Assembly (NCBI RefSeq): GCF_013378075.1
Contig: NZ_CP051131.1
Span: 2,492,501-2,556,500 of the forward strand
Direction of reading: 5' to 3'
Length of the DNA stretch: 64,000 nt
Origin: Parasphingopyxis algicola
GTDB taxonomy: Bacteria > Pseudomonadota > Alphaproteobacteria > Sphingomonadales > Sphingomonadaceae
In this document: one piece after another, positions 9,457-17,358 of the stretch
Layout of the letters: each line of letters begins with the position of its first letter
Position numbering within the stretch: the first letter of the stretch is position 1
Program-made: the position numbers and the translations under genes
The notes under the pieces: generated by a model
Seen by the model: only the letters and a program-made list of their open reading frames with translations
What the model was told of the DNA's origin: nothing
Database searches by the model: none

Positions 9457-10566
9457 TTAGAGTCGGAGGTCGAGCTGGTCCAGAGTGTCGCTGTCCCTCG
9501 CTTCTTCCTCCTTTTCACCGAACCCCGACATGGTGAGGCCGAGCAGGCGCACGCCGCGCGGATCGGGGATCAGCGTGTCGAGCAGGTCGATGCCGATCGC
9601 GAGCAGCGCGTCGCGGCTGGCGACGGGTTCGGCCAGCGAGCGGGCGCGGGTCGGGGTTTCGAAGTCCGCATAGCGTAGTTTGAGTGTCACGGTACGGCCA
9701 TAGCTTTCGCCCTTTTCGGCGCGCTCCCAGACCGTGTCGGCCACCTCTTCGAGCTTCGCGATCATCGCGTCGCGGTCGTGCAGGTCCTCGCCATAGGTGC
9801 GTTCGGCGCCGAGCGACTTGCGGATGCGGTTGGGCTTGACCTGGCGGTCGTCGATGCCGCGGGCGGCGCGGTAATAGTATTGCGCGCTCTTGCCGAATTG
9901 GGCCTCGAGGAATTCGATGCTCTGCGCGCGCAGGTCGGCGCCCGTTTCGATGCCGAGCCGCTTCATCTTCTCCGCCGTTTTGGGCCCGACACCGTGGAAG
10001 CGGCGGACGGGAAGCCGGGCGACGAATTTCGGGCCCTGTTTCGGCGTCACGACGCAGATGCCGTCGGGCTTGTTCTGGTCCGAAGCGATCTTGGCGAGGA
10101 ACTTGTTGTACGAGACGCCGGCCGAGGCGGTAAGCCCCGTCGCGTCCCTGATCCGCGCGCGGATCTCCTCGGCGGTCGCGGTCGCGGTCGGGAGTTTGCG
10201 ATAGGCGGTAACGTCGAGATAGGCCTCGTCGAGCGAGAGCGGTTCGACGAGATCGGTATAGCTTTTGAAGATGCCGCGGATCTGGTTGGAGACCGCCCGG
10301 TAGATATCGAAGCGCGCGCGCACGAAGACCAGGTCCGGGCAGCGGCGCTTGGCGGTGACGGAGGGCATGGCCGAACGCACCCCGAACTCGCGCGCCTCGT
10401 AGGAGGCCGCCGCGACCACCCCGCGCCCGCTCGACCCGCCGACCGCTACCGGACGCCCACGCAGTTCGGGATTGTCGCGCTGTTCGACCGATGCGTAGAA
10501 GGCGTCCATATCGATATGGATGATCTTGCGCGGGCGCGCATCTCCTTGGGCGTCGTCGGGCGGCAT
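9457..10566 (-). CDS. dinB: DNA polymerase IV (Y-family translesion polymerase)
   Basis: A 369-residue Y-family polymerase that extends past damaged or mismatched templates. The palm carboxylates are visible in KIIHIDMDAFYASVEQ and in SLDEAYLDVTAY. The fingers motif GVVAAASYEAREFGVRSAMP, the thumb helix-hairpin-helix VRRFHGVGPKTAEKMKRLGI and the little-finger domain are all present. The start at MPPDD is chosen because homology begins shortly after; a GTG three codons upstream is possible. A beta-clamp-binding peptide (QLDLRL) sits at the extreme C-terminus. It is divergent from the AraC-type regulator across about 100 bp. Confidence 0.95.
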   Translation of the reverse strand: MPPDDAQGDARPRKIIHIDMDAFYASVEQRDNPELRGRPVAVGGSSGRGVVAAASYEAREFGVRSAMPSVTAKRRCPDLVFVRARFDIYRAVSNQIRGIFKSYTDLVEPLSLDEAYLDVTAYRKLPTATATAEEIRARIRDATGLTASAGVSYNKFLAKIASDQNKPDGICVVTPKQGPKFVARLPVRRFHGVGPKTAEKMKRLGIETGADLRAQSIEFLEAQFGKSAQYYYRAARGIDDRQVKPNRIRKSLGAERTYGEDLHDRDAMIAKLEEVADTVWERAEKGESYGRTVTLKLRYADFETPTRARSLAEPVASRDALLAIGIDLLDTLIPDPRGVRLLGLTMSGFGEKEEEARDSDTLDQLDLRL

Positions 10567-10663
10567 ATCGGTCACTGCGCCATTATGCCGCCAATCCGCC
10601 CGCAAGCCAGCCCGGCGGCGCCGGGCGATTTAAATCCACGGTCCGGCTCCCCATAAAGGACGG

Positions 10664-11545
10664 ATGCCGCGCCGTTATCAGGATATCTACCCATCCGACC
10701 CGCTTGTGCGGAGCGAGGATGTGATCCGGCCGCGCGCCGCCGATCTGCTGACGCTCGAATTTTTCGAAGCGCCGCCGGCCCGGATGCCGACCGAGATTTT
10801 CGACCAGCACCATATCCTCATCAACCTGAAGGAGGAGCCGCACCGGGTCGAGAATTGGCGGAACGGCGAGCATCGCGATTTCACCTATCGCCGCAACGAG
10901 ATCGTCGTGACGCCGGCCGGGATCGAGAGCGGCTGGCGGTGGCATGTGCGGTCCAGGGTCATCGTGATCACGATCCTGCCGGACGAACTCCGGCGCTTCG
11001 CCGAACGCGAGCTCGGCATGCTGCTCACCGACCGGCAGTTGAACGATCAGCCGCAATTCGAGGATGCCGACATCACGGCCGCCGCCGAACTGCTGCTCGA
11101 TGCGCTGCAGTCCCGCGAAACCGGTTCGGAGGTGATGTACGAATCGCTCGCCCGGGTCTTCGTCGTCAAGCTGCTCCAGAAATATGGCGAGGAGCAGGAC
11201 GCCGATATCGCCTTTTCGCGCGCCTTCACCGCGCGCCATTACAAGCGCGTGCTCGATTTCATCGCCGCGCATTACGGCCGCTCGATCGCCATCGAGGACA
11301 TGGCGCGCGAGGCGGGCCTCAGCGAATCGCATTTTGCGCGGCTGTTCAAGCGGACGATCGGCGATACGCCCTATCAGTTCCTGATGCGCTACCGGGTCGA
11401 ACGCGCCGAGGAGATGGTGGCCGACAGGGATCGCCGGCTGATCGATATCGCGCTCGCCTGCGGCTTTTCGGACCAGGCGCATTTCTCGCGGCTGTTCAAG
11501 CAATTCACCGGCGAAACGCCGAGCCAGCGGCGCAAACGGATCTAG
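10664..11545 (+). CDS. AraC-family transcriptional regulator
   Basis: A 293-residue regulator. The C-terminal ~100 residues hold the double helix-turn-helix typical of AraC/XylS proteins: IAIEDMAREAGLSESHFARLF and the signature DIALACGFSDQAHFSRLFKQFTGETPSQRRKR. The N-terminal 190 residues form a cupin-like ligand-sensing domain whose effector cannot be predicted. It is transcribed towards the alpha/beta hydrolase and aldo/keto reductase genes, which may be its targets, although a palindromic repeat and a promoter-sized gap separate it from them. Confidence 0.92.
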   Translation: MPRRYQDIYPSDPLVRSEDVIRPRAADLLTLEFFEAPPARMPTEIFDQHHILINLKEEPHRVENWRNGEHRDFTYRRNEIVVTPAGIESGWRWHVRSRVIVITILPDELRRFAERELGMLLTDRQLNDQPQFEDADITAAAELLLDALQSRETGSEVMYESLARVFVVKLLQKYGEEQDADIAFSRAFTARHYKRVLDFIAAHYGRSIAIEDMAREAGLSESHFARLFKRTIGDTPYQFLMRYRVERAEEMVADRDRRLIDIALACGFSDQAHFSRLFKQFTGETPSQRRKRI

Positions 11546-11550
11546 AAGGA

Positions 11551-11669
11551 ATCGTCATTGCGAGAAGCCCCGAACGTGTTTCGGGGCGACGAAACAATCT
11601 AGAGCCGCGGACGCCATCGCTTGTGGCTCTGGATTGCCGCGCTCCCTTGCGGTCGCTCGCAATGACGAT
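11551..11669. repeat. GTCATTGCGAG-type palindromic repeat, copy 1
   Basis: An imperfect long palindrome: it opens with ATCGTCATTGCGAG and closes with CTCGCAATGACGAT, with an inner pair AGAGCC / GGCTCTGGATTGC. This copy has an extra inner hairpin (CCCCGAACGTGTTTCGGGG). Two further copies in the window share the same ends. It could fold as a long hairpin in the transcript downstream of the AraC gene. Confidence 0.85.
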
Positions 11670-11806
11670 GGCGCTTCAACCAAAGACCATCGCGCTCTGG
11701 CGGGCCGATTTGGCGGGAATCTTCAAAAATCGCGCAGGCCCCGACAAGCCGCGCGACCGGCAATTTCCTATTTATTCTCCATCACTTCGAACCAAGGAGA
11801 TGCCCG

Positions 11807-12772
11807 ATGAAGAATGTTCTGCTTGCCACCGCCGCCGCTGCGACCGCGCTGAGCGCTGCGGGCACCGCCGAGGCCGCGACCTCGGTCCGCGTCATGTTCG
11901 AGAGCGGCGGGGAGCGGCTCGTCGGCGATCTGTATCTGCCGGACGGCTATGAACCCGGCGACCGGCTGCCGGCCGTTATCGTGACCGGCGCCTGGACTAC
12001 CGTGAAGGAACAGATGCCGCGCCGCTATGCGATCGAGATGGCCGATCGCGGTTATGCCGCGCTCGCCTTCGATTTCCGCAACTGGGGCCAGTCCGAAGGC
12101 GATCGGCGCTATTATGAAAGCCCCGAGCTCAAGACCGAGGATATCCTGGCCGCGGCCGAGTTCCTTGCGACCCGCGGCGAGGTCGATCCGGCGCGCATCG
12201 GCGGGCTCGGTATCTGCGCCAGCGCGGGCTACATGGCCGGCGCCGCCGCGCGGTCGTCCCATATCCGCTCGCTCGCGCTGGTCGCGCCCTGGCTGCACGA
12301 CCGCCCGCTCGTCGATACGATCTATGGCGGTGCCGACGGCGTGACCATGCTGATCGGCGAGAGCCGCACGGCCGACGAGATGTACGAGCTGTCCGGCCGC
12401 CTCAGCCTCGTTCCCGCCGCGGGAGACGAAGGCAGCGACGCGATCATGCAGGGCGCGCCCTATTATGTGGATCCCGATCAGGGCGCGATCCCCGAATATG
12501 ACAATCATTTCAACCTGGCGTCCTGGGAGCCCTGGCTGACCTTCGACGCGATTTCGATCGCCGACGGACTCGGCGAGGTCCCGGTGCAGATCGTCCATTC
12601 CGAGGCCGCGGCGATCCCGGACGGCGCGCAGCGTTTCTTCGACCGGCTCGCCGGGCCCAAGACGGAGCTCTGGCTCGACGGCGTCACCCAGTTCGATTTC
12701 TACGATCAGGACGCGGCGGTAATCCGGTCCAGTGACACGGTCGCGCAACATTTCCAGCAGACACTGCGTTAG
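11807..12772 (+). CDS. Exported alpha/beta hydrolase (YcjY-like), catalytic His apparently replaced
   Basis: A 321-residue alpha/beta-hydrolase-fold protein with a signal peptide (MKNVLLATAAAATALSAAG, cleavage near AEA-AT). The nucleophile elbow is GICASAG, putting Cys137 at the nucleophile position of the G-x-C-x-S/G type found in the YcjY/dienelactone-hydrolase-like group. In relatives as I recall them, the last motif reads HFDLYD, supplying the catalytic His; here it reads TQFDFYDQ with Gln295 at that position. Activity may therefore be altered or lost. A ribosome site AAGGAG precedes the start. It lies 29 bp upstream of the aldo/keto reductase gene, so the two probably form an operon. Confidence 0.82.
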   Translation: MKNVLLATAAAATALSAAGTAEAATSVRVMFESGGERLVGDLYLPDGYEPGDRLPAVIVTGAWTTVKEQMPRRYAIEMADRGYAALAFDFRNWGQSEGDRRYYESPELKTEDILAAAEFLATRGEVDPARIGGLGICASAGYMAGAAARSSHIRSLALVAPWLHDRPLVDTIYGGADGVTMLIGESRTADEMYELSGRLSLVPAAGDEGSDAIMQGAPYYVDPDQGAIPEYDNHFNLASWEPWLTFDAISIADGLGEVPVQIVHSEAAAIPDGAQRFFDRLAGPKTELWLDGVTQFDFYDQDAAVIRSSDTVAQHFQQTLR

Positions 12773-12801
12773 TTTTCAGCCCCCGACCCAGGAGACACAT
12801 C

Positions 12802-13914
12802 ATGGACTATTACACCCTCGGCAATAGCGGCCTCAAGGTCAGCCGCCTCGCGCTCGGCACGATGACTTTCGGCGACGATTGGGGCTGGGGCGCCGACGAT
12901 GCCGCCTCGCGCCGGATCTTCGATACCTATGTCGAGGCCGGCGGCAATTTCTTCGACACCGCCGATCTCTATACCAACGGCGCCTCGGAGCAGATGCTCG
13001 GCAAATATATCAAGGATGCCGGGATTCGCGACAAGGCCGTCATCGCGACCAAGTTCAGCTATAATGCCGAACCCGGCAATCCCAATGCGGGCGGCAACGG
13101 GCGCAAGAATATCATGCGCGCGGTGGAGGGATCGCTCGAGCGGCTCGGCACCGACTATATCGACCTCTACATCCTCCACACCTGGGACCGGCTGACACCG
13201 GCCGAAGAGGTGATGCGGACGATGGACGATCTCGTGCGGCAAGGAAAAGTCCGCCATGTCGGCCTGTCGGACGTGCCCGGCTGGTACGCGGCGCGCGCGC
13301 AGACGATCGCCGAATGGCGCGGCTATGAACCGGTCTCCGCGCTGCAGCTCGAATACAGCCTCGTCGAGCGCGCTATCGAGGACGAGTTCGTCGATTTCGG
13401 CACCCGGCACGGCGCGGGCATCATGGTGTGGAGCCCGCTCGCTTCGGGGCTGCTGTCCGGTAAGTACAAGCCGAGCACCGACAATGCGCCCGAAGGCGAG
13501 GGCCGGCTCCAGGCGGTGGCCGGGTCGACCAATCCCGCGCTCGACAAGTTTACGACACGCAACTGGGCGATCATCGGCGAGCTGGAAAAGGTCGCCGGAG
13601 AACTCGATCGCTCGATGGCGCAGGTCGCGGTGAACTGGGTCGCGAACCGGCCCGGCGTCGCCAGCGTGTTGGTCGGCGCGACCAAGGTCGAGCAGCTCGA
13701 GGATAATCTCGGTGCGCTCGATTTCACGCTGCCCGCAGAGTTGCAGGAACGGCTCGACACGGTCAGCGCGCGCGATCCGCGCTTCCCTTACAGCTTCTTC
13801 ACCCCGGCGATCCAGGGGATGCTCAACGGCGGTGCGGCGATCGGCGAAAAGCCCGCCGGCTATGTGCCCGATCGCCTGATTTCCGGCGAAGGCGCGGGCG
13901 TGACCGGCGATTGA
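12802..13914 (+). CDS. Aldo/keto reductase
   Basis: A 370-residue NADPH-dependent aldo/keto reductase with a TIM-barrel fold. It reduces aldehydes or ketones. The catalytic tetrad is intact: Asp52 (FFDTADLY), Tyr57, Lys84 (IATKFSY) and His126 (YILHTWD). The cofactor-binding C-terminal part is seen in VASVLVGATKVEQLEDNLGALDF. It is somewhat longer than the usual 320-350 residues owing to a C-terminal tail with PAGYVPDRLISGEGAG. It is preceded by GGAG and by the hydrolase gene, suggesting a two-gene unit. The substrate is not predictable. Confidence 0.93.
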   Translation: MDYYTLGNSGLKVSRLALGTMTFGDDWGWGADDAASRRIFDTYVEAGGNFFDTADLYTNGASEQMLGKYIKDAGIRDKAVIATKFSYNAEPGNPNAGGNGRKNIMRAVEGSLERLGTDYIDLYILHTWDRLTPAEEVMRTMDDLVRQGKVRHVGLSDVPGWYAARAQTIAEWRGYEPVSALQLEYSLVERAIEDEFVDFGTRHGAGIMVWSPLASGLLSGKYKPSTDNAPEGEGRLQAVAGSTNPALDKFTTRNWAIIGELEKVAGELDRSMAQVAVNWVANRPGVASVLVGATKVEQLEDNLGALDFTLPAELQERLDTVSARDPRFPYSFFTPAIQGMLNGGAAIGEKPAGYVPDRLISGEGAGVTGD

Positions 13915-13988
13915 GCGATCGGTTCGGCTTCCTTCCGGCATGGTATTTCACCCCTTTCGGGACGGGAGCGGTGCCTCCAAGCCTTCCC

Positions 13989-14087
13989 CGTCATTGCGAG
14001 CGTAGCGAAGCAATCCAGAGCCGGGCGCGACACGCTCTGGATTGCCGCGTCGGCCCGAACCAAGTTCGGTCCTCCTCGCAATGACGG
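13989..14087. repeat. GTCATTGCGAG-type palindromic repeat, copy 2
   Basis: Second copy of the palindrome: CCGTCATTGCGAG at one end and CTCGCAATGACGG at the other, with inner AATCCAGAGCC / CTCTGGATTGC. It occupies most of the spacer between the convergent aldo/keto reductase and serine hydrolase genes, where it could serve as a bidirectional transcript end. Confidence 0.88.
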
Positions 14088-14120
14088 TACCTGTCGCAAA
14101 GAAGCAATGGCCATCCGGCT

Positions 14121-15218
14121 TCAGCGCGCGGGTTCGACCTCCCCGAAGCGGGCGACGAGCGCGGGGAGGATATAGCGCTCGATCAGCGCGGCGGTCTGCC
14201 GATGCATGTCGCGGCGGTTGTAATTGGTGCTGAGGATCGTGACGACCGCGTCGAGCTCCGGGAAGACCGCCACCTTGTTACCGCCATTGCCCGACATCAT
14301 CAGCGCGGAATAATCGCGTTCGGCACCGGGCGCGCGGAAATTGGCGAACCACCAGAGATAGCCATAGGACTGATCGGGCGTCGCCCGGACGCGGGGCCGG
14401 TAGAGTCCCCGGATCCAGTCGCGCGGGACAAGTTGGCTGCCGTCATGCTCCCCGCCGTCCAGTACGAGCCGGCCGAGCGCGGCGAAATCGCGGGCGCGCA
14501 GGCTGAGCTGCCCACCGGTCTGGACGACGCCTTCGGGCGCGCGGGTCCATTCGGGATCGACGATGCCGAGCGGATCGAACAACCGGCGCTGGACATAGGC
14601 CTCGAACGGCTCGCCGACCGATCGCTCGACGACGCGGCCGAGAAGGAAGGCGCCCGCCGTGCAATAGGAGAAGCGGCCCTGGCCGCTCACCGCGTGGCGG
14701 CGATATTCGGCATCGAGCGGGATATCGAGGGCGAAGCGGGTCCAGTCGCCGCTGTCGTACATCCGTTCTTCATTGCCCGGGCTCTCCCCGATCCAGTCGT
14801 TGCAGTCGAGCGCGGAGGACATGGTCAGCGCATCGTGCAGCGTGATCGCGCGCTTGGCCGCGCCGTCATGCGCGATCGGCTCTTCCGCGGCGAAGAAGGA
14901 CAATAACGGCAGATCGACGCCCGCCAGCGCGCCGTCCGCGATGGCCATGCCGACCGCGAGCGCGGTGATCGATTTGCCGGCGGACCGCGCGTCGATCCGC
15001 GATTCCGGGCCGCTCTCCCGATAATAGTCCTCGAACAGGATCGCGCCGCCCCGGTCGACGACAATCGCCTCGATCCGGCGGTACTCGCCGCCATCGATCG
15101 CCGCGGACATGGCGGCAAGGTCGAGCGTATCGGTGATCGGCGGCGCGTCGTCGGCGCAGGCCGCGGTCGGCGAACCGGCGAGCAATGCTGCGGCAACGAG
15201 CAGCGCGGTTCTGATCAT
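14121..15218 (-). CDS. Secreted serine hydrolase, beta-lactamase/penicillin-binding-like (class C)
   Basis: A 365-residue exported protein of the serine beta-lactamase-like superfamily (esterase EstB / AmpC type). A signal peptide covers about residues 1-21 (MIRTALLVAAALLAGSPTAAC). The nucleophile motif S-x-x-K is Ser79-Ala-Gly-Lys82, and the second motif is Tyr185-Cys-Thr. A HxG-like third motif is not clear; GNGGNK sits in that area. Activity may be esterase or D-aminopeptidase rather than lactamase. It is the last gene of the minus-strand run that begins with the B12-riboswitch-controlled receptor, 28 bp after the DUF2141 gene. Confidence 0.85.
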   Translation of the reverse strand: MIRTALLVAAALLAGSPTAACADDAPPITDTLDLAAMSAAIDGGEYRRIEAIVVDRGGAILFEDYYRESGPESRIDARSAGKSITALAVGMAIADGALAGVDLPLLSFFAAEEPIAHDGAAKRAITLHDALTMSSALDCNDWIGESPGNEERMYDSGDWTRFALDIPLDAEYRRHAVSGQGRFSYCTAGAFLLGRVVERSVGEPFEAYVQRRLFDPLGIVDPEWTRAPEGVVQTGGQLSLRARDFAALGRLVLDGGEHDGSQLVPRDWIRGLYRPRVRATPDQSYGYLWWFANFRAPGAERDYSALMMSGNGGNKVAVFPELDAVVTILSTNYNRRDMHRQTAALIERYILPALVARFGEVEPAR

Positions 15219-15246
15219 CGCTCCTGTGCTCCTCCAGCGTCTCCGG

Positions 15247-15738
15247 TCAGAGGAAATAGCGCATCCGGATCATCTGCACATCGCCGCGATTGCCGAGCGT
15301 AAACCGGGCCGAGGAGAAACGCGGGGGCCCGAAGGAGAAGCGCGGGTTTCTGGAAAAGCCGATGCCCTCGCGCGGGATGCCGGCGAACCGGTCGAGCCGC
15401 GAATTGCCGTTCTCGTCATGCAGGATGGCGATCGCATAGTCGCCGGACGGCAGGTTGGCGAAGCGCACCGAGCGGGTGTCGCGGACGCGGAAGCTTTCCT
15501 TGGTCGCCGCGGGATCGTTTTCGCAGTCCGGAAAATGGGCTTCGTCGCGGGTTACGCAGACATGGAGCAGGCCGTTGTCGGATCTCAGATCTTCGACATT
15601 GACTTCAAGCTGGCCGCTCGGGCTGACTCCGCCGAGCAGGAGCAACGCCGCCGCCGCGGCCCCGGCTTTCGCCGTCGAAGCTGCCCAGCCCCGTGTCCGT
15701 CCGGCAGAGCCGGTCCCAGAACCGGAAATATAACCCAT
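15247..15738 (-). CDS. DUF2141-family exported protein
   Basis: A 163-residue protein. After a basic and then hydrophobic N-terminus (AAAAALLLLGG, around residues 26-36) that acts as a signal sequence, it has a DUF2141 domain: VNVEDLRSDNGLLHVCV, FANLPSGDYAIAILHDENGNSRLDR and GIPREGIGFSRNP. The domain is a small beta-sandwich of unknown function, often exported. Its first 134 bases overlap the end of the sterol-desaturase-like gene in another frame. No later start keeps the signal sequence, so the overlap appears real. Confidence 0.8.
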   Translation of the reverse strand: MGYISGSGTGSAGRTRGWAASTAKAGAAAAALLLLGGVSPSGQLEVNVEDLRSDNGLLHVCVTRDEAHFPDCENDPAATKESFRVRDTRSVRFANLPSGDYAIAILHDENGNSRLDRFAGIPREGIGFSRNPRFSFGPPRFSSARFTLGNRGDVQMIRMRYFL

Positions 15739-16432
15739 AATTACACCTATAGTCTGCGTGATGCCGCTGATGATGGCTTGCCGTGATCAGCCAGCGGCCT
15801 GCTACCCCTTCGACTATTAACCTAGGGAAAATTTCCCAGCCCATGTGATTTGTCACCCCCATTATCGTCATAATGGTTAAAACGATAGCCAAAGCGACAA
15901 TGTGGATGGGGATCAGGAAGACGAGCAGCGGAACGAAGATCGCGAGGGTCAGCGCCTCGATCGGATGGAAGCTCATCGCCGCCCAGGCTGTGGGCGGCCG
16001 GCTGGCATGGTGGACGGCATGGGCGATCCGGAAGACGCGCGGCCGGTGCATCCAGCGATGCGTCCAGTAGAACCATGTGTCCTGCGCGAACAGATAGAGG
16101 AAGATCGAGACCGGCAGATACCAGAGCGGATAGGCCGTGATATCGGTATAGATCAGCGTCCAGCCCTGCGTGTTCCAGCCCCAGGCGACGATACCCGCGG
16201 GCACGCCGTAGATCGCCGCGCTCAGCAGCGACCAGTAGATTTCACGGCCGATCTGCGGACGCAGGCTGGAATAGAGGCCGGGGCGGACCTTGCCGGTCAG
16301 CCAGGCGAAAAAGCCGCTCGCCGCCAGATAGCGCAGCCCGACGATCAGCGTCATGGCGAGCGCCGAGAGCAGGATGGCGGTGAGGCTGCCGGTCATGGGC
16401 GCCTGCATAGCCCGGCGCCATCTCGGCGTCAC
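15605..16432 (-). CDS. Sterol desaturase / fatty acid hydroxylase-family membrane di-iron protein
   Basis: A 275-residue integral membrane protein with at least four hydrophobic helices. The histidine clusters of the fatty-acid-hydroxylase superfamily are HRWMH, HAVHH and HHQRHH, which ligate a di-iron centre for O2-dependent hydroxylation or desaturation of a lipid. It is distinct from the CrtZ carotenoid hydroxylase also in this window. The ATG overlaps the stop of the B12-binding protein gene (ATGA), so translation is probably coupled. The C-terminal 30 residues (basic, low complexity) overlap the DUF2141 gene. The lipid substrate is unknown. Confidence 0.88.
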   Translation of the reverse strand: MTPRWRRAMQAPMTGSLTAILLSALAMTLIVGLRYLAASGFFAWLTGKVRPGLYSSLRPQIGREIYWSLLSAAIYGVPAGIVAWGWNTQGWTLIYTDITAYPLWYLPVSIFLYLFAQDTWFYWTHRWMHRPRVFRIAHAVHHASRPPTAWAAMSFHPIEALTLAIFVPLLVFLIPIHIVALAIVLTIMTIMGVTNHMGWEIFPRLIVEGVAGRWLITASHHQRHHADYRCNYGLYFRFWDRLCRTDTGLGSFDGESRGRGGGVAPARRSQPERPA

Positions 16433-17358
16433 CCGGAATAGCGCATCCAGTGTTCCGCCCGCCCGCCCGATCCGCCGCGCCAGTCCGCGACGATCTGCGC
16501 CACGATCTCGGCCGATTCGACGATGCGCGGTCCGGGCCGGTTAAAGAAATGATGGCCGTCGGCGATATAGACATGGCCCGCGCGCACCGCCCGCATCGCC
16601 GTCCAGCGCGGATCGCCCGCGACCGCCTCGATATCGGCCAGGCTCTGCGGAATCTGGTAGCCGCACGGCATCAGAATGAGGAGGTCGGGATCGGCCGCGA
16701 CCAGATCGTCCCAGTCGAGAAAGGCCGAATGTTCGCCGGCCCGCGCGAACAGCGGATCGCCGCCCGCCGCCGAGACGAGCTCGGGAATCCAGTTGCCCGC
16801 CACCATCAGCGGGTCGAACCATTCGATCGCGGCGATGCGCGGACGGGCCTCTCCGGGAAGCCGGAGCCGGGCCAGCTTGGCCAGCCGCGCCTTGAGATCG
16901 TCGATCACCGTATCGGCTTTCCCGGCGCGGCCTGCGGCCGCACCGACCGCGCGGATATCGGCCCAGACATCTTCCAGCGTATCGGGCGCGGTCGAGATCA
17001 GCGCAGGCTGCTCTCCCATCCAGTCGGCGAGCGCGGTTTCGAGATCGTCGGGCGTGACCGCACACACCGCGCACTGGGTCTGGGTGAGGATGATATCGGG
17101 CGCGAGCCGGCGGAGCAGCGGTGCGTCCACTTCGTACATGGAGAGCCCCTGGGTGACGATTTCCTGCACCCGCCGGTCGATCTCGACCGACCGCAGCCCC
17201 TTTTCGAGCCGGGTCGATGTGCAGACCGGCAGGTCCTTCACGAAAGGCGGGAAATCGCATTCATGCGACCGCCCGACGAGATTGTCGCCGAGGCCGAGCG
17301 CCACCGCGATTTCGGTGGCGCTCGGCAGGAGCGAGACGATCCGGAGCGCGTCGCTCAT
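16429..17358 (-). CDS. Cobalamin-binding protein (BtuF-like)
   Basis: A 309-residue protein of the helical-backbone metal-receptor / BtuF family. It begins LRIVSLLPSATEIAVALGLGDNLVGRSHECDFP, the standard start of the cobalamin-binding group, and contains ILTQTQCAVCAV and HHFFNRPGPRIVESAEI. No clear signal peptide is visible, as in many annotated members, so its location is uncertain. It follows the TonB receptor with an ATGA overlap and shares its B12 riboswitch, which supports a role in cobalamin or cobinamide uptake. The ABC permease and ATPase are not in the window. Confidence 0.88.
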   Translation of the reverse strand: MSDALRIVSLLPSATEIAVALGLGDNLVGRSHECDFPPFVKDLPVCTSTRLEKGLRSVEIDRRVQEIVTQGLSMYEVDAPLLRRLAPDIILTQTQCAVCAVTPDDLETALADWMGEQPALISTAPDTLEDVWADIRAVGAAAGRAGKADTVIDDLKARLAKLARLRLPGEARPRIAAIEWFDPLMVAGNWIPELVSAAGGDPLFARAGEHSAFLDWDDLVAADPDLLILMPCGYQIPQSLADIEAVAGDPRWTAMRAVRAGHVYIADGHHFFNRPGPRIVESAEIVAQIVADWRGGSGGRAEHWMRYSG

